DNA from: an uncultured Bacteroides sp.
GTDB lineage: Bacteria; Bacteroidota; Bacteroidia; Bacteroidales; Bacteroidaceae
Length of the DNA: 64,000 bases
Assembly (NCBI RefSeq): GCF_963677685.1
Contig: NZ_OY782186.1
Span: forward strand, 2,108,001 to 2,172,000
Direction: 5' to 3'
The notes under the pieces were generated by a model. It saw only the letters and a list, made by a program, of their open reading frames with translations. It was not told the DNA's origin and did not search any database. The position numbers were made by a program, and so were the translations under genes. This document shows, in pieces, positions 19,946 through 29,134 of this stretch (position 1 is the first letter of the stretch; each line of letters begins with the position of its first letter).

Positions 19946-22810
19946 ATGAATAAGTCTTTAATCCTTTTTATTTATTTTATAAATAGTGTATTTATTCTGT
20001 TAGCCCAAGGGAGCCCCGGTAAATGGGGCGACCAGGGTAATGGAACTTATATTAACCCGATATTGAATGCGGATTACTCTGATCCGGATGTTATAAGGGT
20101 AGGTGATAAATATTACATGGTGGCCTCAGATTTTCATTTTCTGGGCATGCAGGTTTTAGAATCGGAAGACATGGTCAATTGGAGGTTGATATCTCAAATT
20201 TATCATCGTTTTGATTTTCCTGGATGGAACGAGAACCAACAGTATGCCGGAGGTTCTTGGGCACCCTCAATCCGCTATCATGATAATAAATTCTGGGTGT
20301 TCTTTTGTACTCCCAAAGAGGGGTTGTTTATGTCAACCGCTACTAATCCGGCAGGCCCTTGGAGCGCTTTGCATTTAGTGAAGGGCATTGAAAAATGGGA
20401 AGATCCTTGCCCTTTTTGGGATGATGACGGCAAGGCTTATTTAGGGCGAAGTCGTCATGGAGCGGGTCCTATTATTATCCATAAGATGAGTGCTGACGGT
20501 ACTCGTTTACTTGATGATGGGGTAACGGTATATTCAGGTCCGGTGGCAGAGGGAACTAAGATCTTTAAAAAGGATGGGTATTACTATATCTCTATTCCTG
20601 AAGGTGGAGTCGGTACCGGATGGCAAACTGTCCTTCGATCTAAAAGCATATATGGGCCTTATGAAAAGAAAAAGGTTCTGGAACAGGGAAGTACCTCTAT
20701 TAATGGTCCTCATCAGGGTGCTATTGTGGATACCCCCGATGGGCAATGGTGCTTTTTTCACTTCCAGCATAATGGTTCGCTGGGACGCGTGGTTCATCTG
20801 CAACCCATGCATTGGCAAGATGGTTGGCCTGTCATCGGCGTTGACTTAGATCATAATGGGATTGGTGAACCTGTTCCTGTATGGACAAAGCCCGTTCAAA
20901 GTTCACAGATCTTTGCTCCACAGACTGATGATGACTTCTCAGCGAAAACTCTCTCTTTACAGTGGCAATTTAATCACAATCCGGTTGATAGAGCTTGGTC
21001 GTTATCTTCGCCTGCGGGAAGTCTTACTTTACAGGCGTTGAAAGCTTCTTCTTTTCGTCTGGCTCATAATACGTTAACCCAAAAGGTGATGGGGTATATT
21101 AGCGAGGCAACTGTTGCTGTAGACTTTTCATCAATAGCTGAGGGGCAACGTTGTGGACTCGCGTGTATGGGAAAAGAAAATGAACTGCTTGGCATCAAAA
21201 TGGAGAAGGGACAGAAAGCTCTTTATATCTCCAATGATACTTCGGAGTTAACCATAGCTACCGTTCCTGAAACGATGCTTTATTTACGCGTCTCTGTCGA
21301 TATTCCTCGTCATCAGTTTCAGTATTCATATAGTACCGATAATATAACATTCACTCCTTGTGGAACTCCTTTTTTTATTCGCTTTGGTTATTGGAAAGGT
21401 GCTCGTATAGCTCTTTATTGCTATAATACAGAGAAAGAAGCTGGTGAGGTGTCGTTTCCATGGTTTACTTATAAACATGATGGACCTCAGAGTGCCTTAA
21501 ATACGGGAATGGAGCGGATTATAGCCAATATTGCTCGTACGTCGTTTTCGAAAAAGGCGCTGTGTGTAACTCCGTCTAAGTTGGGCAACGATCAAAAGAA
21601 AATACGTTTTTTGTTGCAACAGGCTATAGATTCTTGTTCCGAATCAGGTGGCGGACGTGTAGTGCTGGCTAAGGGGATATATCGTTTGAATGGTAATCTT
21701 ATCTTAAAAAGTAATGTCGACTTGCATTTGCAAGAGGGTGCTTGTCTATTATTCAGTGGTAAAGCGGATGATTTTTTACCTGAAGTGTTGACTCGTTGGG
21801 AAGGAACGGAATTGTATGGGCATTCACCCATGATTTATGCTTATCACGCGAATAATATTGCTATTACAGGAAAAGGTATTATTGATGCGCAAGGAGGAAT
21901 CGAATTTGCTGCATGGGCTGAGAAAGAGATCCCTGATCGAGATCGTTTGCGTGGCATGAGTGAAAAGAGGGTTCCGATACGTGAGAGGGTATTTGGAAAA
22001 GGTACGATTCTTCGTCCTTCATGTATTCAGTTGTTTGGTTGTTCACGAATTCTTATTGAAGGAGTTACGATCAAGAATTCTCCGTTCTGGACTATTCATC
22101 CTGTATATTGTGATAATGTGATAGTACGCGGGGTGACGATTGATAGTCATTATCCTAACAATGACGGTTGTGATCCTGAATCAACGTCTAATGTTTTGAT
22201 AGAAGATTGTACTTTTCGTACCGGTGATGATGCTATTGCCATTAAATCCGGGCGTGATGCTGATGGACGTAACGTAGGACGAGCTTCAGAAAATATAGCG
22301 ATTCGGAATTGCCGATTTTATTCTGAATGTAACGGACTATGCATCGGGAGTGAGATGTCTGGTGGTGTTGAGAATGTTTATATGGATAATATTCAGATTG
22401 GTACGGTAAAAAATGCCCTTTATTTCAAATCAAATCGTGACAGGGGAGGATATATCCGAAATGTGCAAGTAAGCAATATCTCGGTGAAACATTCAAAAGG
22501 TGCTATCTTGCGTTTTGAAACAAATTATTTTGGATTCCGAGGCGGAGAATATGCATCGCAATATGAAAATTTTCATATCACTAACGTAGAAGCTGAGAGT
22601 TCTGATAACTATGGCATTTTTATGGATGGTTATGAAGAAATGCCTATTAAAAATATTGAGATAGAAAACTTTCATGTAAAGAAAGCTAGCTACCCTTATT
22701 ATTTGAAATGCATTGAGAATGTTCGTTTCAAGGATGCTTCCGTTAATAGCCTGCAACTGCCCGAATACCCGAAAGAGAGTAAGGAACATGTTATTTTGGA
22801 TGTTTATTGA
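19946..22810 (+). CDS. GH43-GH28 fusion glycoside hydrolase
   Basis: 954 residues from ATG 19946; a longer reading from TTG 19916 is unlikely because the signal peptide starts at this ATG. Residues 1-20 are a signal peptide. About 30-335 is a GH43 five-bladed propeller (NPILNADYSDPDVI, WEDPCPFWDDDG, VAEGTKIFKKDGYYY) and about 345-525 a beta-sandwich like the C-terminal domain of GH43 beta-xylosidases. About 545-950 is a GH28 polygalacturonase helix (NNDGCDPES at 738-746, TGDDAIAIKSG with Asp761/762). The usual GHG histidine of GH28 is not seen; the aligned stretch is ECNGLCIGSE with Cys795. Predicted role: removing side chains and cutting the galacturonan backbone of a pectin. It is third in the susC operon. 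Confidence 0.9.
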   Translation: MNKSLILFIYFINSVFILLAQGSPGKWGDQGNGTYINPILNADYSDPDVIRVGDKYYMVASDFHFLGMQVLESEDMVNWRLISQIYHRFDFPGWNENQQYAGGSWAPSIRYHDNKFWVFFCTPKEGLFMSTATNPAGPWSALHLVKGIEKWEDPCPFWDDDGKAYLGRSRHGAGPIIIHKMSADGTRLLDDGVTVYSGPVAEGTKIFKKDGYYYISIPEGGVGTGWQTVLRSKSIYGPYEKKKVLEQGSTSINGPHQGAIVDTPDGQWCFFHFQHNGSLGRVVHLQPMHWQDGWPVIGVDLDHNGIGEPVPVWTKPVQSSQIFAPQTDDDFSAKTLSLQWQFNHNPVDRAWSLSSPAGSLTLQALKASSFRLAHNTLTQKVMGYISEATVAVDFSSIAEGQRCGLACMGKENELLGIKMEKGQKALYISNDTSELTIATVPETMLYLRVSVDIPRHQFQYSYSTDNITFTPCGTPFFIRFGYWKGARIALYCYNTEKEAGEVSFPWFTYKHDGPQSALNTGMERIIANIARTSFSKKALCVTPSKLGNDQKKIRFLLQQAIDSCSESGGGRVVLAKGIYRLNGNLILKSNVDLHLQEGACLLFSGKADDFLPEVLTRWEGTELYGHSPMIYAYHANNIAITGKGIIDAQGGIEFAAWAEKEIPDRDRLRGMSEKRVPIRERVFGKGTILRPSCIQLFGCSRILIEGVTIKNSPFWTIHPVYCDNVIVRGVTIDSHYPNNDGCDPESTSNVLIEDCTFRTGDDAIAIKSGRDADGRNVGRASENIAIRNCRFYSECNGLCIGSEMSGGVENVYMDNIQIGTVKNALYFKSNRDRGGYIRNVQVSNISVKHSKGAILRFETNYFGFRGGEYASQYENFHITNVEAESSDNYGIFMDGYEEMPIKNIEIENFHVKKASYPYYLKCIENVRFKDASVNSLQLPEYPKESKEHVILDVY

Positions 22811-22895
22811 AGAGGTTTTAATTTTTAACTTTTATCTGATTTGTAATAATAGATGAAAGCGCTGTATCCCTTTGTTATAAAGAGTTTTTATAAAT

Positions 22896-22943
22896 CAAGT
22901 TTTATTCGCGTTGAAAACTGATTGTCAACGTGAATAAAACTTG
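22896..22943 (+). terminator. Hairpin ending the PUL operon
   Basis: Two 19-base arms (22896-22914 and 22925-22943) pair with a single G-U, leaving a 10-base loop, followed by TTTT. It lies 85 bases after the enzyme stop codon. A second smaller hairpin (CTTG-TTTTCAA paired with TTGAAAG-CAAG, 22940-22966) shares its last bases, so the two stems could be mutually exclusive. Confidence 0.65.
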
Positions 22944-23023
22944 TTTTCAATATCTTGAAAGCAAGTTCTTTATTTATTATTCTTCTCCTGTAAGAATAAA
23001 AGATTTTGTAGCATATCTTTTTT

Positions 23024-23428
23024 TTATAAATGTCTATATATGTTATATGCCCAGATGAGTACTTCGAATATAATTAAGGGAATATATACTGCTTTATATT
23101 TCAGTGTTTTAATTGCTTTGGAGTATATTTTTATAAGAAGTTCTTTAGAATAGATGAGATCGTATAAGAGAATGATAGGATAAAAAAGATAGAAGGCAAT
23201 AATAAATATGATATTAGGATTAAAAAGGATTGCTTCTTTAATTCTTCCCCCTATTACTAACATAAAAGCTCTTGTTGTGCCACATGCCGGACAAGGTATA
23301 CCATATAAAACTTTAGAAAAGCAAACAGTCATATTTGTTTGCTTTTCATGATTATATGTTAAGAGAAGCCATATAAGCCCAGCTAAATATAGTATTGAGA
23401 ATAGGATATACAGCTTTTTCTTATGCAT
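23024..23428 (-). CDS. DUF2752 membrane protein
   Basis: 134 residues with three predicted membrane segments (about 8-25, 68-90, 110-130). The DUF2752 signature CPACGTTRAFMLVIGG lies between the first two. The CPxCG motif is conserved in the family, but no activity is known to me. It follows the TM2-domain gene after 6 bases, a pairing seen in other Bacteroidetes, which suggests a common membrane function. Confidence 0.8.
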   Translation of the reverse strand: MHKKKLYILFSILYLAGLIWLLLTYNHEKQTNMTVCFSKVLYGIPCPACGTTRAFMLVIGGRIKEAILFNPNIIFIIAFYLFYPIILLYDLIYSKELLIKIYSKAIKTLKYKAVYIPLIIFEVLIWAYNIYRHL

Positions 23429-23434
23429 TTCTCT

Positions 23435-23770
23435 TTATAGTAGCATGCAAAATTTTTCGAAGTTAGCTTCTTTAGTAGCATCCATAATCATAAACCAGTC
23501 TATGATAGCCCAAATACCAAATCCACCACAAGTAATTAACTTACCGATACCTAATCCTATATGGCCAAGATAAAAACGGTCAATGCCATAACATCCTAAA
23601 AAGATTGAAATGATTAATGATACAGTTGGATTTTTGAATTGCATCGTTGATATGTAGTTCCATTTGTTTTCATCTAAAGATTCTAACCTTTCACGGATAT
23701 AATGTAACTTTTCTTCTGGTAAATATTTACCATTTCCCATGATGAACATGTCGACTTTTTGAGTGTCCAT
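23435..23770 (-). CDS. TM2-domain membrane protein
   Basis: 111 residues. A soluble N-terminal part (1-45) is followed by a TM2 domain: two membrane helices joined by a short turn containing GCYGIDRFYLG and GIWAIIDWFMIM. The DRF-type motif at the end of the first helix is the family hallmark. The role is unknown. It is paired with the downstream DUF2752 gene. Confidence 0.85.
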   Translation of the reverse strand: MDTQKVDMFIMGNGKYLPEEKLHYIRERLESLDENKWNYISTMQFKNPTVSLIISIFLGCYGIDRFYLGHIGLGIGKLITCGGFGIWAIIDWFMIMDATKEANFEKFCMLL

Positions 23771-23921
23771 AAACTATTTTATTATTAATTAATTTGTGTA
23801 GGATTTCGTTCGTTTGTTAATCCTTAAATTTTCTACAAATATATTAATAATATTTGCAATTATGATTTTTGTATAGAAAGAATAATAATTTATTCTTTAA
23901 AATTATGACTCTGTCTACTCT

Positions 23922-24563
23922 TTATTCATAGTAGTGAACAATATCGATTACTTTAGCTTTTGACATAGCTCCGGGATTAATCCCTGGTTTTCCTTCAGGA
24001 ATTGCTATCTTTTGCTTTTTAAAATGAGCCACCCATTCTGGTAAAAAGTCATTTGTTTGCTTTGATTTGAAAGTCATTTTGTTTAATTCAAAGACTGGTA
24101 CTCCTCCGTTTGCTTTTAAGAGAATGAGATAGATTAGTTCTGAACAGTAATATTTATCATTACTCAAATCGTAGGCATAGTCATAGTCCTTTCCTATGAG
24201 GGGCAATGCTTCGGCTATTGCTTGAGGAATGCAAGGTTGATATTTAGCTTTTAGTCTCCCGACAACAGACTTAGGATAACATGCTTTTTCTTTTTCTGGA
24301 TATAGATATTCTACCAATGGAGTAATTTTTACTTTCGGAGTAGTGGCTTCAATGACATAAATGCTGTCGTTGTCTTTTATGTAAACCATGCCCACATGGG
24401 TAAATTGATACTTGTCTACACTAGAAGTTACTCCTTTAATGGCATTGTTGATTTGTCCATTGCATGATTCTTGAAATATAAGGTCTCCATTTTGCAAATT
24501 GAAGCTATCCGGATGCGGATATAAAAAAGAAAGGAGAGCCACTAATAATAGTTTTATATACAT
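23922..24563 (-). CDS. YiiX-like permuted NlpC/P60 (papain-like) hydrolase
   Basis: 213 residues with a signal peptide (about 1-17). The core reads LQNGDLIFQES, then FTHVGMVYIKDND (likely catalytic His), IEATTPKVKITPL, and YYCSELIYLILLKANG (likely catalytic Cys). His before Cys is the permuted order typical of the YiiX/YebB (peptidase C92) family, which act as amidases or lipid hydrolases in the envelope. Substrate unknown. It is a single gene separated by 150 bases from the TM2 gene on the same strand. Confidence 0.82.
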   Translation of the reverse strand: MYIKLLLVALLSFLYPHPDSFNLQNGDLIFQESCNGQINNAIKGVTSSVDKYQFTHVGMVYIKDNDSIYVIEATTPKVKITPLVEYLYPEKEKACYPKSVVGRLKAKYQPCIPQAIAEALPLIGKDYDYAYDLSNDKYYCSELIYLILLKANGGVPVFELNKMTFKSKQTNDFLPEWVAHFKKQKIAIPEGKPGINPGAMSKAKVIDIVHYYE

Positions 24564-24721
24564 TTTCTATTTCCTTTTATTTAATATATTTAATCTGATA
24601 AATAAGACAAAGATAACGCTATTTAGGCTAATTCTTCTTTCAGGGTATAAAATCTGTAATAAGATAAGTTTTATAACTTATTTTATGTCTCTAGCTTGCC
24701 GGTTTCTCATTTATTATGTAG

Positions 24722-24729
24722 TACATTTG
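24722..24729 (+). promoter_or_regulatory. -7 element (TACATTTG) before the flavin oxidoreductase gene
   Basis: Perfect TAnnTTTG, 24 bases ahead of the ATG at 24754; no clear -33 TTTG. Confidence 0.45.
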
Positions 24730-24753
24730 TGGCGTTATTTAATAGTATTATAA

Positions 24754-25836
24754 ATGAAAATGTTGACTATTGGAGATTTAAAGGCTCGTATTCCTATTAT
24801 TCAAGGCGGAATGGGCGTTGGTATATCTTTATCCGGCTTAGCATCGGCTGTAGCAAATGAAGGTGGAATTGGTATTATTTCTACTGCCGGGTTGGGGCTA
24901 TTGTACAATAAATTATCGGCAAATTTTGCTGAAGCTAGTATTTTAGGTCTTAAAGAAGAAATTAGGAAAACTCGCGAGAAGGCAAAAGGTGTCGTGGGAG
25001 TAAATGTGATGGTAGCTATGACAAACTTTGCTGATATGGTAAAGACTGCTATCGCTGAAAAAATAGATATTGTGTTTAGCGGAGCAGGACTTCCTCTTGA
25101 CTTGCCTAGTTTTTTAGAAAAAGATAGTACCACGAAACTTGTACCAATTGTTTCATCGGCCCGCGCTGTTAGAGTTATTTGTGAGAAATGGATGAGCCAT
25201 TATAACTATTTGCCTGATGCGATTGTGGTAGAAGGACCTAAAGCAGGCGGTCATTTGGGATTTAAAGAGAATCAGATTGCTGATGGAGATTTCTCTCTCG
25301 AAGAGATATTGCCTCAGATTGTGGCTGAAGTGGCTTTGTTTGAGCAAAAGTATAATAAGAAGATTCCTGTTATAGCAGCAGGAGGTATATATACCGGAGA
25401 AGATATCTATAAAATGATGGAACTTGGAGCATCTGGTGTACAGTTGGGAACTCGTTTTGTTACCACTGATGAGTGTGATGCATCTCTTGCTTTTAAAGAG
25501 CAGTATATCAATGCAAAAGAGATAGATATTGAAATCATAAAAAGCCCGGTGGGAATGCCAGGACGTGCTATTTTTAGTTCTTTCATCAAACAAGTAAAAG
25601 AGGGAATAAAACAACCAAAGTCTTGTCCTTTTCATTGCATCAAAACGTGTGATATCTCTAAAAGCCCGTATTGTATTATGCTGGCTCTCTATAGTGCTTT
25701 CAAAGGTAATTTCACAAATGGTTATGCTTTTGCTGGATCAAATGCTTATAGAGCAACTCGTATAATGAGTGTGAAAGAGACTATTTCAGGCTTAATGAAA
25801 GAATGGAAAGAGAAAGAGCTTTTTTCAAAGAAATAG
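24754..25836 (+). CDS. Nitronate monooxygenase / FabK-like flavin oxidoreductase
   Basis: 360 residues forming an FMN-binding TIM barrel: IPIIQGGMGVGISLSGLASAVANEGG at the N-terminus, VVEGPKAGGHLG in the middle (catalytic-His region of nitronate monooxygenases), then PVIAAGGIYTG and GASGVQLGTRFV for phosphate binding. The family includes nitronate monooxygenases and the enoyl-ACP reductase FabK, and the sequence does not separate them. A C-terminal insertion holds four cysteines in the pattern C-x3-C-x3-C-x7-C (CPFHCIKTCDISKSPYC), not expected in the basic fold and possibly a metal or iron-sulphur site. Its gene converges on glyA across a shared terminator. Confidence 0.85.
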   Translation: MKMLTIGDLKARIPIIQGGMGVGISLSGLASAVANEGGIGIISTAGLGLLYNKLSANFAEASILGLKEEIRKTREKAKGVVGVNVMVAMTNFADMVKTAIAEKIDIVFSGAGLPLDLPSFLEKDSTTKLVPIVSSARAVRVICEKWMSHYNYLPDAIVVEGPKAGGHLGFKENQIADGDFSLEEILPQIVAEVALFEQKYNKKIPVIAAGGIYTGEDIYKMMELGASGVQLGTRFVTTDECDASLAFKEQYINAKEIDIEIIKSPVGMPGRAIFSSFIKQVKEGIKQPKSCPFHCIKTCDISKSPYCIMLALYSAFKGNFTNGYAFAGSNAYRATRIMSVKETISGLMKEWKEKELFSKK

Positions 25837-25883
25837 TTATTAAGAAATAAGAGGATAAATGAACGATTTGTTTGTCCTGATAT

Positions 25884-25926
25884 AAAAAAGAAGAGAGAAA
25901 ACAACTTGTTTTCTCTCTTCTTTTTT
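25884..25926. terminator. Bidirectional terminator between the flavin oxidoreductase gene and glyA
   Basis: Arms of 15 bases (25890-25904 and 25906-25920) are perfect complements, flanked by A6 and T6, so it works on both strands. It serves two convergent genes ending at 25836 and 25954. Confidence 0.85.
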
Positions 25927-25953
25927 ACTTGTAATTTAAGAAAGTCTGTTTGC

Positions 25954-27234
25954 TTAATAAGCAAATAGCGGATACTTTTCCATTGTTTTGTTCACATGGG
26001 CACGTACTTGTGCTACCACTTTCTCATCTTCTACATTAGAGAGTACTGTTTCGATCATCTCGGCAATTTCCAACATTAAATCTTCTTTGGCGCCACGAGT
26101 AGTGATGGCAGGAGTACCCAAGCGGATACCTGAAGTCTGGAAGGCAGAGCGGGTATCAAATGGTACCATGTTTTTATTTACAGTGATATCTGCCGCTACT
26201 AATGCTTTCTCTGCTACTTTTCCTGTTAGTTCGGGATATTTCCCACGAAGATCAACCAACATGGAATGATTATCTGTTCCTCCGGAAATAATGTTGAATC
26301 CCCGGTCTGTTAATGCTTGTGCTAATGCAGCAGCATTTTTCTGTACTTGTTTTTGGTATTCCTTGTACTCAGGTTGCAGGCATTCACCAAAAGCTACCGC
26401 TTTTGCTGCAATAACATGTTCTAGCGGGCCACCTTGTATACCGGGGAATACTGCTGAATCCAACAGCTGAGACATCATTTTGATTTCTCCTTTCGGAGTT
26501 TTCTTGCCCCATGGGTTAGGAAAATCTTTACCCATCAGAATGACACCACCGCGAGGACCGCGAAGTGTCTTATGAGTGGTTGAAGTAACAATATGAGCAA
26601 ATTTAAGCGGGTTCTCAAGCAATCCGGCTGCAATTAGTCCGGCAGGGTGAGCCATATCAATCATTAATATTGCACCAATCTTGTCGGCTATTTCGCGCAT
26701 ACGTTTGTAATCCCATTCGCGAGAGTAGGCAGAGCCACCACCAATAATCATTTTAGGCTTCTCACGTAACGCAACCTCTTCCATTTGATCATAATCTACT
26801 CTTCCTGTTTCCTGTTTTACGTTATATTCACATGGAGTATAAATTATACCGGAAGTGTTAACTAATGAGCCGTGAGATAAATGTCCACCATGAGACAAAT
26901 TTAAGCCGAGAAATTTATCTCCGGGATTAAGAACAGCTAAGAAAACAGCCGCATTGGCTTGTGCACCTGAATGAGGTTGTACGTTAGCCCATTCTGCTCC
27001 GAATATTTCTTTCAAGCGGTTAATAGCTATTTGTTCACTTTGGTCTACTACTTCACAGCCACCATAATAGCGTTTCCCAGGATAGCCTTCAGCATATTTA
27101 TTAGTTAGGCAGGAACCCATTGCCTGCATTACTTGGTCACTTACGAAATTCTCTGATGCAATTAGCTCGATACCTTTGAGCTGGCGTTGATGCTCTTTTT
27201 CGATAATATCGAAAATTAAATCGTCTCTTTTCAT
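25954..27234 (-). CDS. glyA: Serine hydroxymethyltransferase
   Basis: 426 residues, normal length. It interconverts serine and glycine while charging tetrahydrofolate with a one-carbon unit, in the cytoplasm with PLP. Visible motifs are [47 protein letters not shown] and the PLP-lysine motif [13 protein letters not shown] (Lys222). Monocistronic: a -7 element lies upstream at 27289-27296 and a terminator downstream. Confidence 0.98.
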   Translation of the reverse strand: MKRDDLIFDIIEKEHQRQLKGIELIASENFVSDQVMQAMGSCLTNKYAEGYPGKRYYGGCEVVDQSEQIAINRLKEIFGAEWANVQPHSGAQANAAVFLAVLNPGDKFLGLNLSHGGHLSHGSLVNTSGIIYTPCEYNVKQETGRVDYDQMEEVALREKPKMIIGGGSAYSREWDYKRMREIADKIGAILMIDMAHPAGLIAAGLLENPLKFAHIVTSTTHKTLRGPRGGVILMGKDFPNPWGKKTPKGEIKMMSQLLDSAVFPGIQGGPLEHVIAAKAVAFGECLQPEYKEYQKQVQKNAAALAQALTDRGFNIISGGTDNHSMLVDLRGKYPELTGKVAEKALVAADITVNKNMVPFDTRSAFQTSGIRLGTPAITTRGAKEDLMLEIAEMIETVLSNVEDEKVVAQVRAHVNKTMEKYPLFAY

Positions 27235-27288
27235 TCTTTATTATAGATAAGATAATACGTAGTTATTCGAGATTCTTTATTAAGCGCA

Positions 27289-27296
27289 CAAATTTA
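27289..27296 (-). promoter_or_regulatory. -7 element (TAAATTTG) of glyA
   Basis: Perfect TAnnTTTG on the minus strand, about 55 bases before the glyA ATG. Confidence 0.5.
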
Positions 27297-27355
27297 CAGA
27301 AAAAGAATAATAAATGGGCGCATTTTATAAGAATAAATAAGTTTTTTCTTTCATG

Positions 27356-28072
27356 TTAAAAGATTATCCCTAAAGAAAAGCTTAGTGCTGTTTCCCTGCG
27401 ATCAAAAACAATTGATTCACTACTATTTTCATTCTCGGATGAAGCATCAGTAATCCTTTTAGAAATATTTCGAAATCCCAATTCATAACGAAAATCAAAA
27501 TAGATATTGGTTATATTAACCCCGACTCCAAACACACCGCTAATATTGAGAGGGTATAGCTCTTCTTTTAAATCGTTTTGATCAAAATTCTCAAAAGTAA
27601 CTTTGTTATGTTTCTTTTGAAAGTATTTTATTTTGGGACCTCCGAAAATAGACATTCCATACGGACCTTTTTTTACTATGTTATATCCATATAATAGTGG
27701 GAACTCTATGCTATGGATAGTCGAGTTAACGGTAGCATAATCCGGTGCAATATCAGAAGTATGGTTACCCAATTTATCGAATTGAATCTCACATCGGCTA
27801 ATGGAATATGTCACTTCAGGCTGTATATAATGTTTCCCCAAATTGAGACGGGCAAAGACTGAGGCAAAATAGCCTATTTTGTAATTGTTTTGAGTATCCT
27901 TTATTTTAGCCCCATCTATCTCTAGTTTGGATACGAGATACATGGAAGAATTAAATCCGCTTTTAATACCAAAATTTACTCTTCGGCTATTAGGGATTTT
28001 AGCATCTGTATTTTGTCCCATGAGTGAACAGACGCAGCATATACCAATTAAAAGGAGTGAGACTCTTTTCAT
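27356..28072 (-). CDS. Outer-membrane beta-barrel protein (PorT-like)
   Basis: 238 residues with a signal peptide (about 1-19). Alternating-hydrophobicity strands such as RVNFGIKSGFNSSMYL and HYIQPEVTYSISRCEI follow, ending with ALSFSLGIIF, the aromatic-terminated strand typical of Bacteroidetes PorT/OmpW-like barrels. No function can be given. Its start overlaps the stop of the flavin reductase gene by one base, so it is the last gene of the pyrB-pyrI operon. Confidence 0.75.
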   Translation of the reverse strand: MKRVSLLLIGICCVCSLMGQNTDAKIPNSRRVNFGIKSGFNSSMYLVSKLEIDGAKIKDTQNNYKIGYFASVFARLNLGKHYIQPEVTYSISRCEIQFDKLGNHTSDIAPDYATVNSTIHSIEFPLLYGYNIVKKGPYGMSIFGGPKIKYFQKKHNKVTFENFDQNDLKEELYPLNISGVFGVGVNITNIYFDFRYELGFRNISKRITDASSENENSSESIVFDRRETALSFSLGIIF

Positions 28073-28644
28073 TATTTATTTTTTTTCTTTTCCACTGACC
28101 ATCCAAACTTACCTATTTCCTCACCAATACCGAAATAGTTGCCATGTACATAAACTAAAGGATTTGTTTTGGCTAGCTCCAGTTTGCCGGTTTCCTTATT
28201 AAGATACTTCTCGTCGGCACGTACATTAACCACATCTGCGATAAACATGTCGTGTGAACCTAATGTCACAATTTCTTTTACCTTGCATTCGATGCAAAGA
28301 GGAGATTCTTCTATTAGCGGAGCATTCACAATGGAACATTTACCCGGAGTGAGCTTCATTTCTTCGAACTTATTGTAATCTTTACCGGAACGTACTCCAC
28401 ACCAATCGGTAGCAAAAGCCATATCCTTAATGGTGAGGTTTATTACAAATTCCATGTTCTTCTTTATAATGTCGTAAGAATGTCTCTCTGGACGGAGGGA
28501 AATATAACACATGGGTGGATTAGTACAAATAGTGCCTACCCACGATAGGGTTATAAGATTATATTCACTTTCATCATTCCCGCAACTTACCAATACGGCA
28601 GGTAACGGATATATCATGGTTCCTGGTTTCCAGTCTTGTTTCAT
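28072..28644 (-). CDS. Flavin reductase-like FMN-binding protein
   Basis: 190 residues from ATG 28644. This start is chosen because it forms an ATGA overlap with the pyrI stop and opens the domain ([20 protein letters not shown]); a 20-residue upstream extension would lie inside pyrI. The fold is the split-barrel flavin reductase family: [26 protein letters not shown] and the C-terminal '[16 protein letters not shown]'. These proteins reduce or bind FMN. Adjacent to pyrI in an operon, but no direct link to pyrimidine synthesis is known to me. Confidence 0.85.
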   Translation of the reverse strand: MKQDWKPGTMIYPLPAVLVSCGNDESEYNLITLSWVGTICTNPPMCYISLRPERHSYDIIKKNMEFVINLTIKDMAFATDWCGVRSGKDYNKFEEMKLTPGKCSIVNAPLIEESPLCIECKVKEIVTLGSHDMFIADVVNVRADEKYLNKETGKLELAKTNPLVYVHGNYFGIGEEIGKFGWSVEKKKNK

Positions 28645-29102
28645 AAAATAACGATTTCTTCTCTTTTTTGTTCTTTTTCGCAATAGTGACATTTGATGAC
28701 GCAATTGTCTTTGTCTGTAACATGAAACAATGTAGCCATCGGTTCATTATTAGTAATACACTTCGGGTTGGCACATTTTACAATACCTTTGAGTTCATCC
28801 GGCATATATACTTCTTTTTTTTCTACTACCTCATAGTCACGGATAATATTCAACTTAACATGAGGAGCAACAACAGAGATGCGATTAATTTCTTCATCAC
28901 AAAAGAATTTATCGGCAATCTTGATAATTCCTTTTTTCCCAAGTTTTTTACTTTCGAGATTGAAACCTATGGTTATATTGTTTCCCATATGTTCCAATCC
29001 CAACAAAGACACTACTGTAAAAAGTTTCTCCGATGGTATATGATCTATAACAGTCCCGTTCTTTAAAGCGGCTACCTGTAAAGCTTGTTTATTCTTATTC
29101 AT
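28641..29102 (-). CDS. pyrI: Aspartate carbamoyltransferase regulatory chain
   Basis: 153 residues, usual length. The N-terminal allosteric domain binds nucleotides ([15 protein letters not shown]), and the C-terminal zinc domain carries the four cysteines (CANPKC and CHYC) that hold the chain to the catalytic trimer. It lets CTP and ATP control the first committed step of pyrimidine synthesis. It lies 32 bases after pyrB. Confidence 0.97.
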   Translation of the reverse strand: MNKNKQALQVAALKNGTVIDHIPSEKLFTVVSLLGLEHMGNNITIGFNLESKKLGKKGIIKIADKFFCDEEINRISVVAPHVKLNIIRDYEVVEKKEVYMPDELKGIVKCANPKCITNNEPMATLFHVTDKDNCVIKCHYCEKEQKREEIVIL

Positions 29103-29134
29103 TTTTTATCTACTTAATGGTCAACAGATTGATT

